From Rhynchopus euleeides (taxonomy: Eukaryota > Euglenozoa > Diplonemea > Diplonemida > Diplonemidae), in contig OY723266.1 of the NCBI GenBank assembly GCA_963210315.1, positions 1,302,001 through 1,366,000 of the forward strand: 64,000 nt of DNA, given 5' to 3'. Below are positions 1-9,828 of this stretch, one piece after another; the first letter of the stretch is position 1; each line of letters starts with the position of its first letter. Under the pieces are notes generated by a model, which worked only from the letters and a program-made list of their open reading frames with translations, ran no database searches and was not told where the DNA came from. Position numbers and translations under genes: made by a program.

Positions 1-121
1 GACCCGCAGTGTGCGCCACAAGGGGGTGCCGCCGGATCAGCCAGGGTTTGGGACGAATCTCACCATGTCGCGTCTCCTGCAATCATCGCCCACACCAAAG
101 CCCAAGATGCTCCACGTGTGA
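1..121 (+). CDS. 3' end of a CAP-EGF transmembrane protein (array A, copy 0, partial)
   Basis: The first complete codon is at base 2 and the frame runs 39 codons to a TGA at 119-121. The residues are identical to the last 39 of the two complete downstream copies (stops at 6594-6596 and 11887-11889), so this is the end of the cytoplasmic tail of the same protein, cut by the window edge. It ends in MLHV. It shows that the array extends leftward beyond the window and contains at least three copies. Nothing about its signal peptide, CAP or EGF domains can be seen here. Confidence 0.9.
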   Translation, partial: TRSVRHKGVPPDQPGFGTNLTMSRLLQSSPTPKPKMLHV

Positions 122-1665
122 GTCGCTAGTGAGGAGGTGGCGAGACGAGAGGCAACGGCGCAGGGAGTTTGCATGTTTGCATGTGGTGGTGCGGCAGTGA
201 TTCGCTTCGCATCTTTCAACGAGGGGCCAGTGGGGTCGAGGGGTCGGGTTTGTTGCTGTTGTTTCTTTTGGGAGGGCAGCGGCGGCGGCGGCGGTGGGTG
301 GCTCTGGCTACTTACCCCAGCTTGCCGTGATGTCCTGTGAGGGGTATGCATTCCGCATGCAGTGTCACAACAGGTGGCAGGCGACACCCCAAAAGCGGTT
401 GGAAGATGTCTGTGACTATGCAGCACGCCCCATGGCAGCGGTGCGCTTCGCAAACAGAGTGCCACGCGCTGATGGGGTGTGCGCAGATCAATGCCAAGTG
501 CCACTGGCGGTGGCCCCCGCTCAGAAGTGCAGCAAAGTGATCCGCCTCACGAAAGAGGAAACAAGCTGACCCAGTTTCACACAGAGTGGGGCCGTCCTGT
601 TGACACTTTCCCAAAGGGTTACTATATACACTACGGTGGGGGTTCGTCCAATTGCACCCTGGCAAATCCTGCGTGTGATATCGCACCGGCATGCTGAGCG
701 GTAGGGTGATACCTCAATGCTGCTGTGTGCGGGATGCGCAGCATCGCTTCCTCGGATTTCATTCTTTCTTCGTCATGCAATCCGCTAACACAGAGCGTCG
801 GTGTATCGATGCGGGCTTTCCGGGTTGTGCGTGTAGAGGATGGGGCGGGTGAGCTGCACAGGTGAGCAGCTTGGGACTGGTGGCAAACCTTCCTTGCAAA
901 GAGTACCTAGGCCTCGCACCTGCACAGGGGGTTCCGCTTCCTGGGCGGAGCATGTGAGTCGTTCATTTCATTACATTCCATCGTGATTTTGTGCCGTCGT
1001 GTTCTGTGCATTTTAAAAAATCGAAAAATACACGCAGTTGCATCAGGTGAGTTTTTTCTTCTATTTTGGTAGTTCAGCGCAGCAGCTCAGGAAGCTGTGC
1101 CCCCCCCCCCCTCTCCCCTCCCGCTTTTTTTGCTGGATCCTGCGACCCGCACTTTCACCCGACTTCACCAGACCTGGGAGTGGCGTGTACAAAAGAGTGG
1201 ATGTGTCTGCGTTCCAACAATATTTATTTCAGCAACGCTTGCCTTGCCAAAGCGAAACTATGTGTGGATGTGCCTGCTTCCAGCTCGTTTGTTTCACACC
1301 CCCTCCCCCCTTTCCCCCCGGGTTGCAGTGATTCTGCTCGTTCCAAACCACTGCCATCGATAGAACCAGGAATCACCCACTTGCGGTGCCCAGCTGCGCC
1401 GTGTGTCTAATCAACCCCCGCTCCCACTGCCTAGGGGGTGGGGGCCACAGATAGTTTTCTATTGCCTGGTACCGATATGAGTGCCACATCTCTGTGTCAT
1501 CCTGTGCCGGTGCGACACCGGGAACCCACTGTGGCCTGTTGCTTACGGCACAGTTCGCCACAGAGGGAGTGCCTTATGAGTCGAATTGAGGGCGCCTCGC
1601 TGAGGCGAAGGCTGCCCCAGCATGCATCGCTCACTGCACACAGGCTATATAATTATATTCCGTCA

Positions 1666-2846
1666 GCTGCGCGGCCTGTGGAGTGCCCCTGCCAGATTCT
1701 CAGAAAGGGGGTGTCCAAGGCTTTGCCGAAAGCCCCCCCCTCGGGTCAGAACATCGGGGAGGGGCTTCCGTCGGGAGTGAGAGGAAAGAAGAGCGAGTCT
1801 TGCCCTAATCTAATAGGGTGTCTCACGGACACAGTTGTAGTTTTGACACAGAGAAAAAATTGCACGACGCAGTCGTCGGGATGCAGCCTGATACCCGACT
1901 ACCGTGTTCTGCATTTCGATGGGGGTGGGTGGGTGGGTGGGGGTTGCAAAGTGATCCATTTTGACGACACGGTGTCAACAGAGCGAAGACACACCATCGC
2001 GGGGGGTCTTTTCATGGCGATTCTATCAACCTTCAGTAATTCTTGCCTTGGGGGTGGGTGTGGTGTAGTGTGGTGCGGTGTTGCTGTGCATGAGGGGGGC
2101 GGGAGGGGCTCAGTTGAGGTTCGGAAACCCACTCACTGCAGTGCAGCAAAATCTGGTGACGCCACGTTGCGCTGCGAGTTACTTTCGCACACCCACATCA
2201 GCCGCTTTCGACATTCTGCCTTCCCACCCTTACGTTGGCCTGCCCCCCCCCCCCCTTCTCTTCGCGGGCTTTGAGGCTATTGCCGAAACCGCCGGAAATC
2301 AGCAGCAGAGGAGAGCTGTCCGTGACCTCAAACCTGACCACCTAAATTAGATACGCATGCCGAGGGGGGGGGGGGTAGGGGTTGTGGGGGGGTAATTTTC
2401 GAGCTGCCATTTGTGTCCGGGTTGATGGCCTGACAAGCACAACCCCTTTCCTCCTCCCTCCACCCTCCACCCTCCCCCCCGGCGGGGCGGGGGGGAGGAG
2501 GGAAGGAGTCAATTCTACATTCTACTCTTTACCCCCCCCGCCCCGCCCCCCCCCCCCCCCCCGGGGCGGGGCGGGGGGGCAGGCATGTCGCTAAGCGTCG
2601 ACCGTCGACCCAGTGATTTTGGGTTTCCCCCCCCATAAAAAAGCGTCGACCCAGCGTCGACCCAGTGGACTGGGTTGACGCTTGGTCGAGGCTTGGAGCG
2701 TCGACCCAGTGGAACTGGGTTGCCATTCAAGCCTGGACCAAGCGTCAACCCATTTATTACACTGGGTCGACGCTAACCTAGCGTTGACCCGGTTACACTG
2801 GGTCGACGCTCACCAAGCGTCGACCAAGCGTCAACCCACTTTCACT
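1666..2846. other. 1181-bp segment present in one array A spacer and absent from the other
   Basis: Bases up to 1665 align with the second spacer up to 8140, and bases from 2847 align with it from 8141. The intervening 1181 bp have no counterpart at about 8140. The only shared sequence at the join is a G or two. The segment contains a (GGGT)n tract near 1920-1940, poly-C and poly-G runs, a G/C hairpin at 2532-2579 and, at its right end, a cluster of GTCGAC palindromes. It could be an insertion in this copy or a deletion from the next. No transposase or clear target duplication is visible. Confidence 0.8.
2532..2579. repeat. Perfect G/C hairpin
   Basis: A C-tract interrupted by two single G residues (ccccgccccgcccc) is followed, after a long C run, by its exact complement (ggggcggggcgggg). 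The strands could form a very stable hairpin, or G-quadruplex and i-motif structures. It lies inside the 1181-bp variable segment. Confidence 0.7.
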
Positions 2847-2856
2847 GGGTCGACGT
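2588..2856. repeat. Cluster of degenerate AGCGTCGACCCAGT palindromic units
   Basis: At least ten copies of the core gcgtcRAccca or its complement tgggtYgacgc lie in about 270 bp, in alternating orientation. The clearest palindrome is 2653-2666 (agcgtcgacccagt) paired with 2669-2682, one mismatch, two-base loop. Others face each other around 2697-2722, 2760-2775 and 2798-2812. The right edge of the 1181-bp indel falls inside this cluster. Solo copies occur at about 3397 and 8691 (gcgtcaaccca), so the motif is not confined to the indel. It resembles a minisatellite made of inverted repeats. Function unknown. Confidence 0.75.
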
Positions 2857-2878
2857 CGAAGAGAGTATGGTTTTGCAG

Positions 2879-2940
2879 GAACAGATGATCACTACCGTGG
2901 CCTCCGGCGGCTGGGGGGCTCCGCCCCCCAGACCCCCCTG
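2879..2940 (+). repeat. Dispersed repeat R1, array A spacer 1, first copy
   Basis: The core begins gaacagatgatc, continues actaccgtggcctccggcgg, then a perfect hairpin of ctgggggg, ctccg loop, ccccccag, then acccccctg. It is one of nine copies in the window, all intergenic. The following bases (ctgtggcgtgtg) also resemble the inverted copies in array B. Confidence 0.85.
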
Positions 2941-3053
2941 TGGCGTGTGTCTCGTACTCAAGTCATTCGATTCCCACCGGGTCAGGGAATCCAACCACTC
3001 CAGTCGCCTCAGGGGGACACAGCCAACTCACACAGAATCTGTACGCCCACAAT

Positions 3054-3352
3054 GAACAGATGTTCACTACCGTGGCCTCCGGCGGCTGGGGGGCTCTGCC
3101 CCCCAGCCCCCCTATCTCGCGTGCCCGTCTAGTAACCAAGTCCTTGCGCTTTGACGGCCGTGGCATATCAGGGGGCAGCGTCGAAATCATGGTCCCGAAA
3201 GCCATTTTTTGGTTTCCTCCGGCACCCGACGGCGCGAGCGGGAGAGGAACCACGGAAGGAACCCAGCGCCTCACACCGTGCCCACCTAGTGGTCCACCGA
3301 TGGGAAAATTTGGCAACAACACGAGCGCGCGCGAAGCGCGCGCGAGAAAAAT
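3054..3352 (+). repeat. Dispersed repeat R1, array A spacer 1, second and longest copy
   Basis: The copy starts with gaacagatgttc (itself an imperfect palindrome, gaaca/tgttc) and the CCTCCGGCGG hairpin core. Homology to the inverted array B copies continues for about 190 bp: both carry a ccaagtccttg-like stretch and a ccattttttgg block followed by cctccggc. The right end is taken as the GCGCGCGC-GAA-GCGCGCGC hairpin at 3325-3343 followed by agaaaaatt. The same hairpin-plus-agaaaaatt layout accompanies R1 near 62190, so the element may be about 300 bp long. No coding capacity, so non-autonomous if mobile. Confidence 0.7.
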
Positions 3353-4405
3353 TGACCCCTAGTGTTTTCCCCCCTGATCCCCCCCCAAAACAGGAGCGTC
3401 AACCCACCAAATCTCCAAAATCGAAAAGTTAGCGACAGGCCTGGCGGGGGGGGGGAAGGAGGGGTGTATGTGTGTGTGTTCGGTAACGAGTGAAGTGGGG
3501 AGTCGGCCTCTCTCTGTGCCTTGCGTATGTTTCTCTTCTCTACCCCCCTCCCGCCAGGGGGGAGGGGGGGTTTTTTTTCCGGTTAGGGTGTCTGGCAAGG
3601 GCGCTCTGCTGCCTTTGATTCAGCCCTCGCATCCTCAGATGCGGGTGTCTTTGACTTCGCTCTGGATTCATGGCTGATACCCTTTTTTGGACTAGGCCTT
3701 TAGGCCTTTGTGTGTTATTCAGGGCATGTTTCCCCTCCCCCCCCTCCCCGGCTTCACCACGGGCCACCTTTGCCCTCAAAAGGCGATGCCGCCGTGCGGC
3801 ACAGAAGAACGTGAAGCAGCGTTCCGTCTCACTGGAGGGCCTGCTAGGAACATGACTGCCACGAATTGGATTTTCCTGCGAGAGCCTGCATCAGGTTGGA
3901 GTCAGAAAAATGACAATCCGGGCAGCGCACATATTATGGACAACATGTATAAACGAACAGACAGGGGGTGTGCAACTTTAAGCATAAAGTCCCTTCTGCC
4001 ATATGAACCGTCTCCATGAGGACAGCGCCTGATGGCAACATTGTGTGAAGCCCCCACATCACGCAGCCTGGCCGTGTGGTGTGTCAGGGTGGAGGCCGTC
4101 GATGTCAGATATCCGGCCACTTTGGAAGGGGGGGGGGGGAGGGGAGGGGGGGGGGTGTTTGGCGGTCCCGGATATTCTCACTGCCCTCGGGGTGGAAGTG
4201 GCACAGCTCGAGGCAGCCACTGGCAGGCTGTGGTGTGGCAAAGTACCCCCTCCCCTGAGCTTCTCAGGGCGCCGTGGAGGGTGGGTGAAGGGGATGGCTT
4301 CGTGTGTGCATGGCAGGGTGCAGCCAGAAAAATATACAGCCTGTTTTTTCCCAACGTCATGCTTTGGACAAAGAGGGGGGTCAGCCACGTTTTGTGGTCA
4401 GACGT

Positions 4406-4438
4406 GCCCACCCCCCACCCCCCCCTCACGCTCCCCAG
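4406..4438 (+). promoter_or_regulatory. Candidate pyrimidine tract and AG acceptor before array A copy 1
   Basis: An almost pure C/T stretch ends in ctccccag at 4438, followed by further AGs (ctcag, cttcag, then cagcag at 4521-4526) before the ATG at 4536. The arrangement looks like a 3' splice or trans-splice acceptor and is repeated before copy 2. No transcript data support it, and the exact AG cannot be chosen from sequence. Confidence 0.35.
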
Positions 4439-4535
4439 ATTTTCTCAGCTTCAGTGAGTTCAGTGAGTCACAGCGGGATCACCCTACTCTGTGCGTATTT
4501 GCCCCACCCAGCCACATCTGCAGCAGGTCACACTG

Positions 4536-6596
4536 ATGATTGCCATCCGGGTAGCACTGCTTGTGCTGTACCCGGTGGCAGTGTTGTCCTCATGTAAATC
4601 AATCCGGAGATGGTGTTTCGGGTTTAGTCAGAAGTCGCCGCCTTCATCAGCAAACTCACACCCGTGCGCTTCGAAGCAGGAATGCAGGAGTGGGCTTGCA
4701 GAATGGCAGGTGGATCGTGTCCTCGAGAAGCACAACCGCTTCCGCGCCGCCCACGGAGCCTGCCCTTTATTCTACAACAAGGAGATCGAGGACTGGACCC
4801 TGGCAAGCGAGGGGTTTGACAAGACCTGCACCTCGGGTGCCTTGACGCACAACATGATCAGCAGCTTCGGTGAGAACATCGCTATGGAGGGAGGGAGCCT
4901 GTCGCTGCATCAATACGACCCCGGTACGGCGATCAACAGATGGTATTGCGATGAAGAGGGCTGCCACGACTACGACAAGGACACCATCACCGCAGGGACA
5001 CGCCACTTCACACAGGTTGTGTGGAAGGAAACGCTCGAGGTGGGGTGCGCGCTGTGCCATAAGATGGACCAGTTTGTGACACACGTCTACCTGATGTGCA
5101 GCTACTACAAAGCAGGCAATGTCCTCGCGACTGTCGGGGAGAACGTCGACCTCGCCAACGCCGCCGTTGGGAAATGCGCGACACAGTCCCCCACCACCAC
5201 GGCACCCGACACAGCACCCCCTGTGCAGGGGGATGAGTGTCGTGTCGAGCCCTGCGGCGGGGGGCAGGTCTGTGCTGACCCAAACCCTGCAGTGTCAGGG
5301 GACTTCACCTGCACATGCAGTGCCGACCGCTCCAGCATGCAGACCGGTGGGCCTGCGGTGTGCGCTCTGAATGAGTGCGATAGCGAGCCGTGCGGGTCAG
5401 GGCAGACCTGTGTGGACCCCGACACCTCATCTACCGTGGTGAACAACTTCATCTGCACCTGCTCCGCTGACGCCAGCATCGTGAGGACCGGCTCGCCCGC
5501 CGCCTGCTCTGTCGATGAGTGTGCCAGTGGCACCGCCTGCGGGGCAGACCAGACATGCGTGGACCCCAACCAGACCCCGCAGAGCATCGGCGACTACACC
5601 TGCAGCTGCACCACGTCGGGATACTCCAACATCGGCGCGCCTGCGCAGTGTGCGAAGGAGGGTGAGTGTGTGAACAACCCTTGCCAGGACACACACGCCA
5701 TTTGCAGCGACCCCGACCCCACCTCGCCCGGCAACTTCCGATGCCAATGCGGGTCTGGGGCAACGGGTGCCAGCATCGGGCAGGCCGTGGTGTGCACCTA
5801 CAACGAATGCGCCTCCTCGCCCTGCGGGGCCAACCAGGAGTGCACGGACGGCACCGAAACCACCGCCCTGCGGGGCGACTTCGTCTGCAAATGCACCTCG
5901 GGCACGCTGGCGGAGGCGACGGCGGTGCCTGCACTGTGCGCCGTCCCCCCTCCGGAGAGCACCGGGGGCGACGACAGCTCCTTCCCGATCTGGATCCCCA
6001 TCGTCATCGGGGTGGCCGTCCTCTGCATATGCGCTGCGGTTGTCCTGTGCCTGATGATGCGCGCCAGCAAGACACAGCGCAAGCCTGCATCGGACCTCGA
6101 GGAGCGCCTCTCGGAGCCGAAGGAATTCCCCACTCCGGACAACGAGCCTCCGGAGCCCACCTCGCCCCTGCTGTCGTCGGTGCGGGAGTCGGTGAATGAG
6201 AAGGACGAGAAGGAGGAGGACTCGCTGCTGAACCCGAGAGAGCGGATACCCTCGCTCAACGTGACGAGTGACGGGGAGAGTGCGGTGGGGCTCACCCGGG
6301 ACCTGGCAGAGCCAGTGATGTGCAGGCGCGCCCCCTCGATGACCCGCCCCGCGTCCTTTGTGAACAGAACGCTCAACAGCACCCACAACACAGTCGGCAG
6401 CACACCCCCACGCACCTACATTGCGAGCGAGTTGGACATGGGCAGCCATCTGGATCTGGGTGCTCCTGCGATGCAGACCCGCAGTGTGCGCCACAAGGGG
6501 GTGCCGCCGGATCAGCCAGGGTTTGGGACGAATCTCACCATGTCGCGTCTCCTGCAATCATCGCCCACACCAAAGCCCAAGATGCTCCACGTGTGA
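4536..6596 (+). CDS. CAP-domain, EGF-repeat type I membrane protein (array A, copy 1)
   Basis: The protein has 686 residues from the ATG at 4536. This start was preferred over an in-frame ATG 15 codons upstream because it opens directly into a signal peptide (MIAIRVALLVLYPVAVLSS). Residues about 53-200 are a CAP (SCP/PR-1) domain with His105, Glu113 in GENIA, Glu140/141 in WYCDEEGC and His157 in RHFTQVVW, plus a YLMCSYYKAGN CAP2-like motif. Five six-cysteine EGF-like modules follow (about 232-468), then a TM helix near 486-508 and a Ser/Thr/Pro-rich cytoplasmic tail of about 178 residues. The tail carries EEDSLL (560-565), which fits the [DE]xxxL[LI] endosomal sorting pattern. CAP proteins are typically secreted and some bind sterols or lipids. 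The ligand here is unknown, and a surface receptor or adhesion role is inferred from architecture. No intron is needed. Confidence 0.93.
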   Translation: MIAIRVALLVLYPVAVLSSCKSIRRWCFGFSQKSPPSSANSHPCASKQECRSGLAEWQVDRVLEKHNRFRAAHGACPLFYNKEIEDWTLASEGFDKTCTSGALTHNMISSFGENIAMEGGSLSLHQYDPGTAINRWYCDEEGCHDYDKDTITAGTRHFTQVVWKETLEVGCALCHKMDQFVTHVYLMCSYYKAGNVLATVGENVDLANAAVGKCATQSPTTTAPDTAPPVQGDECRVEPCGGGQVCADPNPAVSGDFTCTCSADRSSMQTGGPAVCALNECDSEPCGSGQTCVDPDTSSTVVNNFICTCSADASIVRTGSPAACSVDECASGTACGADQTCVDPNQTPQSIGDYTCSCTTSGYSNIGAPAQCAKEGECVNNPCQDTHAICSDPDPTSPGNFRCQCGSGATGASIGQAVVCTYNECASSPCGANQECTDGTETTALRGDFVCKCTSGTLAEATAVPALCAVPPPESTGGDDSSFPIWIPIVIGVAVLCICAAVVLCLMMRASKTQRKPASDLEERLSEPKEFPTPDNEPPEPTSPLLSSVRESVNEKDEKEEDSLLNPRERIPSLNVTSDGESAVGLTRDLAEPVMCRRAPSMTRPASFVNRTLNSTHNTVGSTPPRTYIASELDMGSHLDLGAPAMQTRSVRHKGVPPDQPGFGTNLTMSRLLQSSPTPKPKMLHV

Positions 6597-8172
6597 GTCG
6601 CTAGTGAGGAGGTGGCGAGACGAGAGGCAACGGCGCAGGGAGTTTGCATGTTTGCATGTGGTGGTGCGGCAGTGATTCGCTTCGCATCTTTCAACGAGGG
6701 GCCAGTGGGGTCGAGGGGTCGGGTTTGTTGCTGTTGTTTCTTTTGGGAGGGCAGCGGCGGCGGCGGCGGTGGGTGGCTCTGGCTACTTACCCCAGCTTGC
6801 CGTGATGTCCTGTGAGGGGTATGCATTCCGCATGCAGTGTCACAACAGGTGGCAGGCGACACCCCAAAAGCGGTTGGAAGATGTCTGTGACTATGCAGCA
6901 CGCCCCATGGCAGCGGTGCGCTTCGCAAACAGAGTGCCACGCGCTGATGGGGTGTGCGCAGATCAATGCCAAGTGCCACTGGCGGTGGCCCCCGCTCAGA
7001 AGTGCAGCAAAGTGATCCGCCTCACGAAAGAGGAAACAAGCTGACCCAGTTTCACACAGAGTGGGGCCGTCCTGTTGACACTTTCCCAAAGGGTTACTAT
7101 ATACACTACGGTGGGGGTTCGTCCAATTGCACCCTGGCAAATCCTGCGTGTGATATCGCACCGGCATGCTGAGCGGTAGGGTGATACCTCAATGCTGCTG
7201 TGTGCGGGATGCGCAGCATCGCTTCCTCGGATTTCATTCTTTCTTCGTCATGCAATCCGCTAACACAGAGCGTCGGTGTATCGATGCGGGCTTTCCGGGT
7301 TGTGCGTGTAGAGGATGGGGCGGGTGAGCTGCACAGGTGAGCAGCTTGGGACTGGTGGCAAACCTTCCTTGCAAAGAGTACCTAGGCCTCGCACCTGCAC
7401 AGGGGGTTCCGCTTCCTGGGCGGAGCATGTGAGTCGTTCATTTCATTACATTCCATCGTGATTTTGTGCCGTCGTGTTCTGTGCATTTTAAAAAATCGAA
7501 AAATACACGCAGTTGCATCAGGTGAGTTTTTTCTTCTATTTTGGTAGTTCAGCGCAGCAGCTCAGGAAGCTGTGCCCCCCCCCCCCTCTCCCCTCCCGCT
7601 TTTTTTGCTGGATCCTGCGACCCGCACTTTCACCCGACTTCACCAGACCTGGGAGTGGCGTGTACAAAAGAGTGGATGTGTCTGCGTTCCAACAATATTT
7701 ATTTCAGCAACGCTTGCCTTGCCAAAGCGAAACTATGTGTGGATGTGCCTGCTTCCAGCTCGTTTGTTTCACACCCCCTCCCCCCTTTCCCCCCGGGTTG
7801 CAGTGATTCTGCTCGTTCCAAACCACTGCCATCGATAGAACCAGGAATCACCCACTTGCGGTGCCCAGCTGCGCCGTGTGTCTAATCAACCCCCGCTCCC
7901 ACTGCCTAGGGGGTGGGGGCCACAGATAGTTTTCTATTGCCTGGTACCGATATGAGTGCCACATCTCTGTGTCATCCTGTGCCGGTGCGACACCGGGAAC
8001 CCACTGTGGCCTGTTGCTTACGGCACAGTTCGCCACAGAGGGAGTGCCTTATGAGTCGAATTGAGGGCGCCTCGCTGAGGCGAAGGCTGCCCCAGCATGC
8101 ATCGCTCACTGCACACAGGCTATATAATTATATTCCGTCAGGGTCGACGTCGAAGAGAGTATGGTTTTGCAG

Positions 8173-8234
8173 GAACAGATGATCACTACCGTGGCCTCCG
8201 GCGGCTGGGGGACTCCGCCCCCCAGACCCCCCTG
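8173..8234 (+). repeat. Dispersed repeat R1, array A spacer 2, first copy
   Basis: Equivalent of the copy at 2879-2940, with one visible change in the hairpin loop region (ggggact instead of ggggct). It lies 33 bp right of the indel junction. Confidence 0.85.
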
Positions 8235-8347
8235 TGGCGTGTGTCTCGTACTCAAGTCATTCGATTCCCACCGGGTCAGGGAATCCAACCACTCCAGTCG
8301 CCTCAGGGGGACACAGCCAACTCACACAGAATCTGTACGCCCACAAT

Positions 8348-8646
8348 GAACAGATGTTCACTACCGTGGCCTCCGGCGGCTGGGGGGCTCTGCCCCCCAG
8401 CCCCCCTATCTCGCGTGCCCGTCTAGTAACCAAGTCCTTGCGCTTTGACGGCCGTGGCATATCAGGGGGCAGCGTCGAAATCATGGTCCCGAAAGCCATT
8501 TTTTGGTTTCCTCCGGCACCCGACGGCGCGAGCGGGAGAGGAACCACGGAAGGAACCCAGCGCCTCACACCGTGCCCACCTAGTGGTCCACCGATGGGAA
8601 AATTTGGCAACAACACGAGCGCGCGCGAAGCGCGCGCGAGAAAAAT
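8348..8646 (+). repeat. Dispersed repeat R1, array A spacer 2, second copy
   Basis: Same as 3054-3352, including the ccattttttgg block and the GC-alternating terminal hairpin (8619-8637). Confidence 0.7.
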
Positions 8647-9828
8647 TGACCCCTAGTGTTTTCCCCCCTGATCCCCCCCCAAAACAGGAGCGTCAACCCA
8701 CCAAATCTCCAAAATCGAAAAGTTAGCGACAGGCCTGGCGGGGGGGGGGAAGGAGGGGTGTATGTGTGTGTGTTCGGTAACGAGTGAAGTGGGGAGTCGG
8801 CCTCTCTCTGTGCCTTGCGTATGTTTCTCTTCTCTACCCCCCTCCCGCCAGGGGGGAGGGGGGGTTTTTTTTCCGGTTAGGGTGTCTGGCAAGGGCGCTC
8901 TGCTGCCTTTGATTCAGCCCTCGCATCCTCAGATGCGGGTGTCTTTGACTTCGCTCTGGATTCATGGCTGATACCCTTTTTTGGACTAGGCCTTTAGGCC
9001 TTTGTGTGTTATTCAGGGCATGTTTCCCCTCCCCCCCCTCCCCGGCTTCACCACGGGCCACCTTTGCCCTCAAAAGGCGATGCCGCCGTGCGGCACAGAA
9101 GAACGTGAAGCAGCGTTCCGTCTCACTGGAGGGCCTGCTAGGAACATGACTGCCACGAATTGGATTTTCCTGCGAGAGCCTGCATCAGGTTGGAGTCAGA
9201 AAAATGACAATCCGGGCAGCGCACATATTATGGACAACATGTATAAACGAACAGACAGGGGGTGTGCAACTTTAAGCATAAAGTCCCTTCTGCCATATGA
9301 ACCGTCTCCATGAGGACAGCGCCTGATGGCAACATTGTGTGAAGCCCCCACATCACGCAGCCTGGCCGTGTGGTGTGTCAGGGTGGAGGCCGTCGATGTC
9401 AGATATCCGGCCACTTTGGAAGGGGGGGGGGGAGGGGAGGGGGGGGGGTGTTTGGCGGTCCCGGATATTCTCACTGCCCTCGGGGTGGAAGTGGCACAGC
9501 TCGAGGCAGCCACTGGCAGGCTGTGGTGTGGCAAAGTACCCCCTCCCCTGAGCTTCTCAGGGCGCCGTGGAGGGTGGGTGAAGGGGATGGCTTCGTGTGT
9601 GCATGGCAGGGTGCAGCCAGAAAAATATACAGCCTGTTTTTTCCCAACGTCATGCTTTGGACAAAGAGGGGGGTCAGCCACGTTTTGTGGTCAGACGTGC
9701 CCACCCCCCACCCCCCCCTCACGCTCCCCAGATTTTCTCAGCTTCAGTGAGTTCAGTGAGTCACAGCGGGATCACCCTACTCTGTGCGTATTTGCCCCAC
9801 CCAGCCACATCTGCAGCAGGTCACACTG

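Larger units (their letters stand above)
122..4535. other. Long array A spacer (copy 0 to copy 1), no gene supported
   Basis: This 4.4-kb spacer has no convincing gene. It holds, in order: a CGG run near 280-297; a C-rich pyrimidine tract near 1100-1131; a second near 1300-1320; an AT-rich tatataattat near 1646; the 1181-bp extra segment (1666-2846); two R1 repeats (2879-2940 and 3054-3112); a GC-alternating hairpin (3325-3343); long C and G runs (3541-3570, 3728-3748, 4128-4156); and a strong pyrimidine-AG tract just before the gene. An open frame at 1438-2274 crosses into the indel and is not kept in the next spacer, so it is not called. Confidence 0.8.
6597..9828. other. Short array A spacer (copy 1 to copy 2), no gene supported
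   Basis: This 3.2-kb spacer is collinear with the first but lacks the 1181-bp segment, with the junction at 8140/8141. It keeps the C-rich tracts (near 7576-7606 and 7780-7796), the tatataattat block (near 8121), both R1 copies, the GC-alternating hairpin (8619-8637), the long G run (9422-9448) and the pyrimidine-AG tract (about 9699-9731). I see no conserved coding frame. Confidence 0.82.

Noticed and set aside
1438..2274. A 278-codon plus-strand open frame in the first array A spacer
   Set aside because: Its translation is low complexity (Gly/Val/Cys runs from GGGT repeats). It crosses into the 1181-bp variable segment and collapses to 89 codons in the second spacer.
5427..6557. A 376-codon minus-strand open frame opposite array A copy 1
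   Set aside because: Antisense shadow of a GC-rich gene; Arg/Ala/Gly-rich with no domain, while the plus strand encodes a clear CAP-EGF-TM protein.
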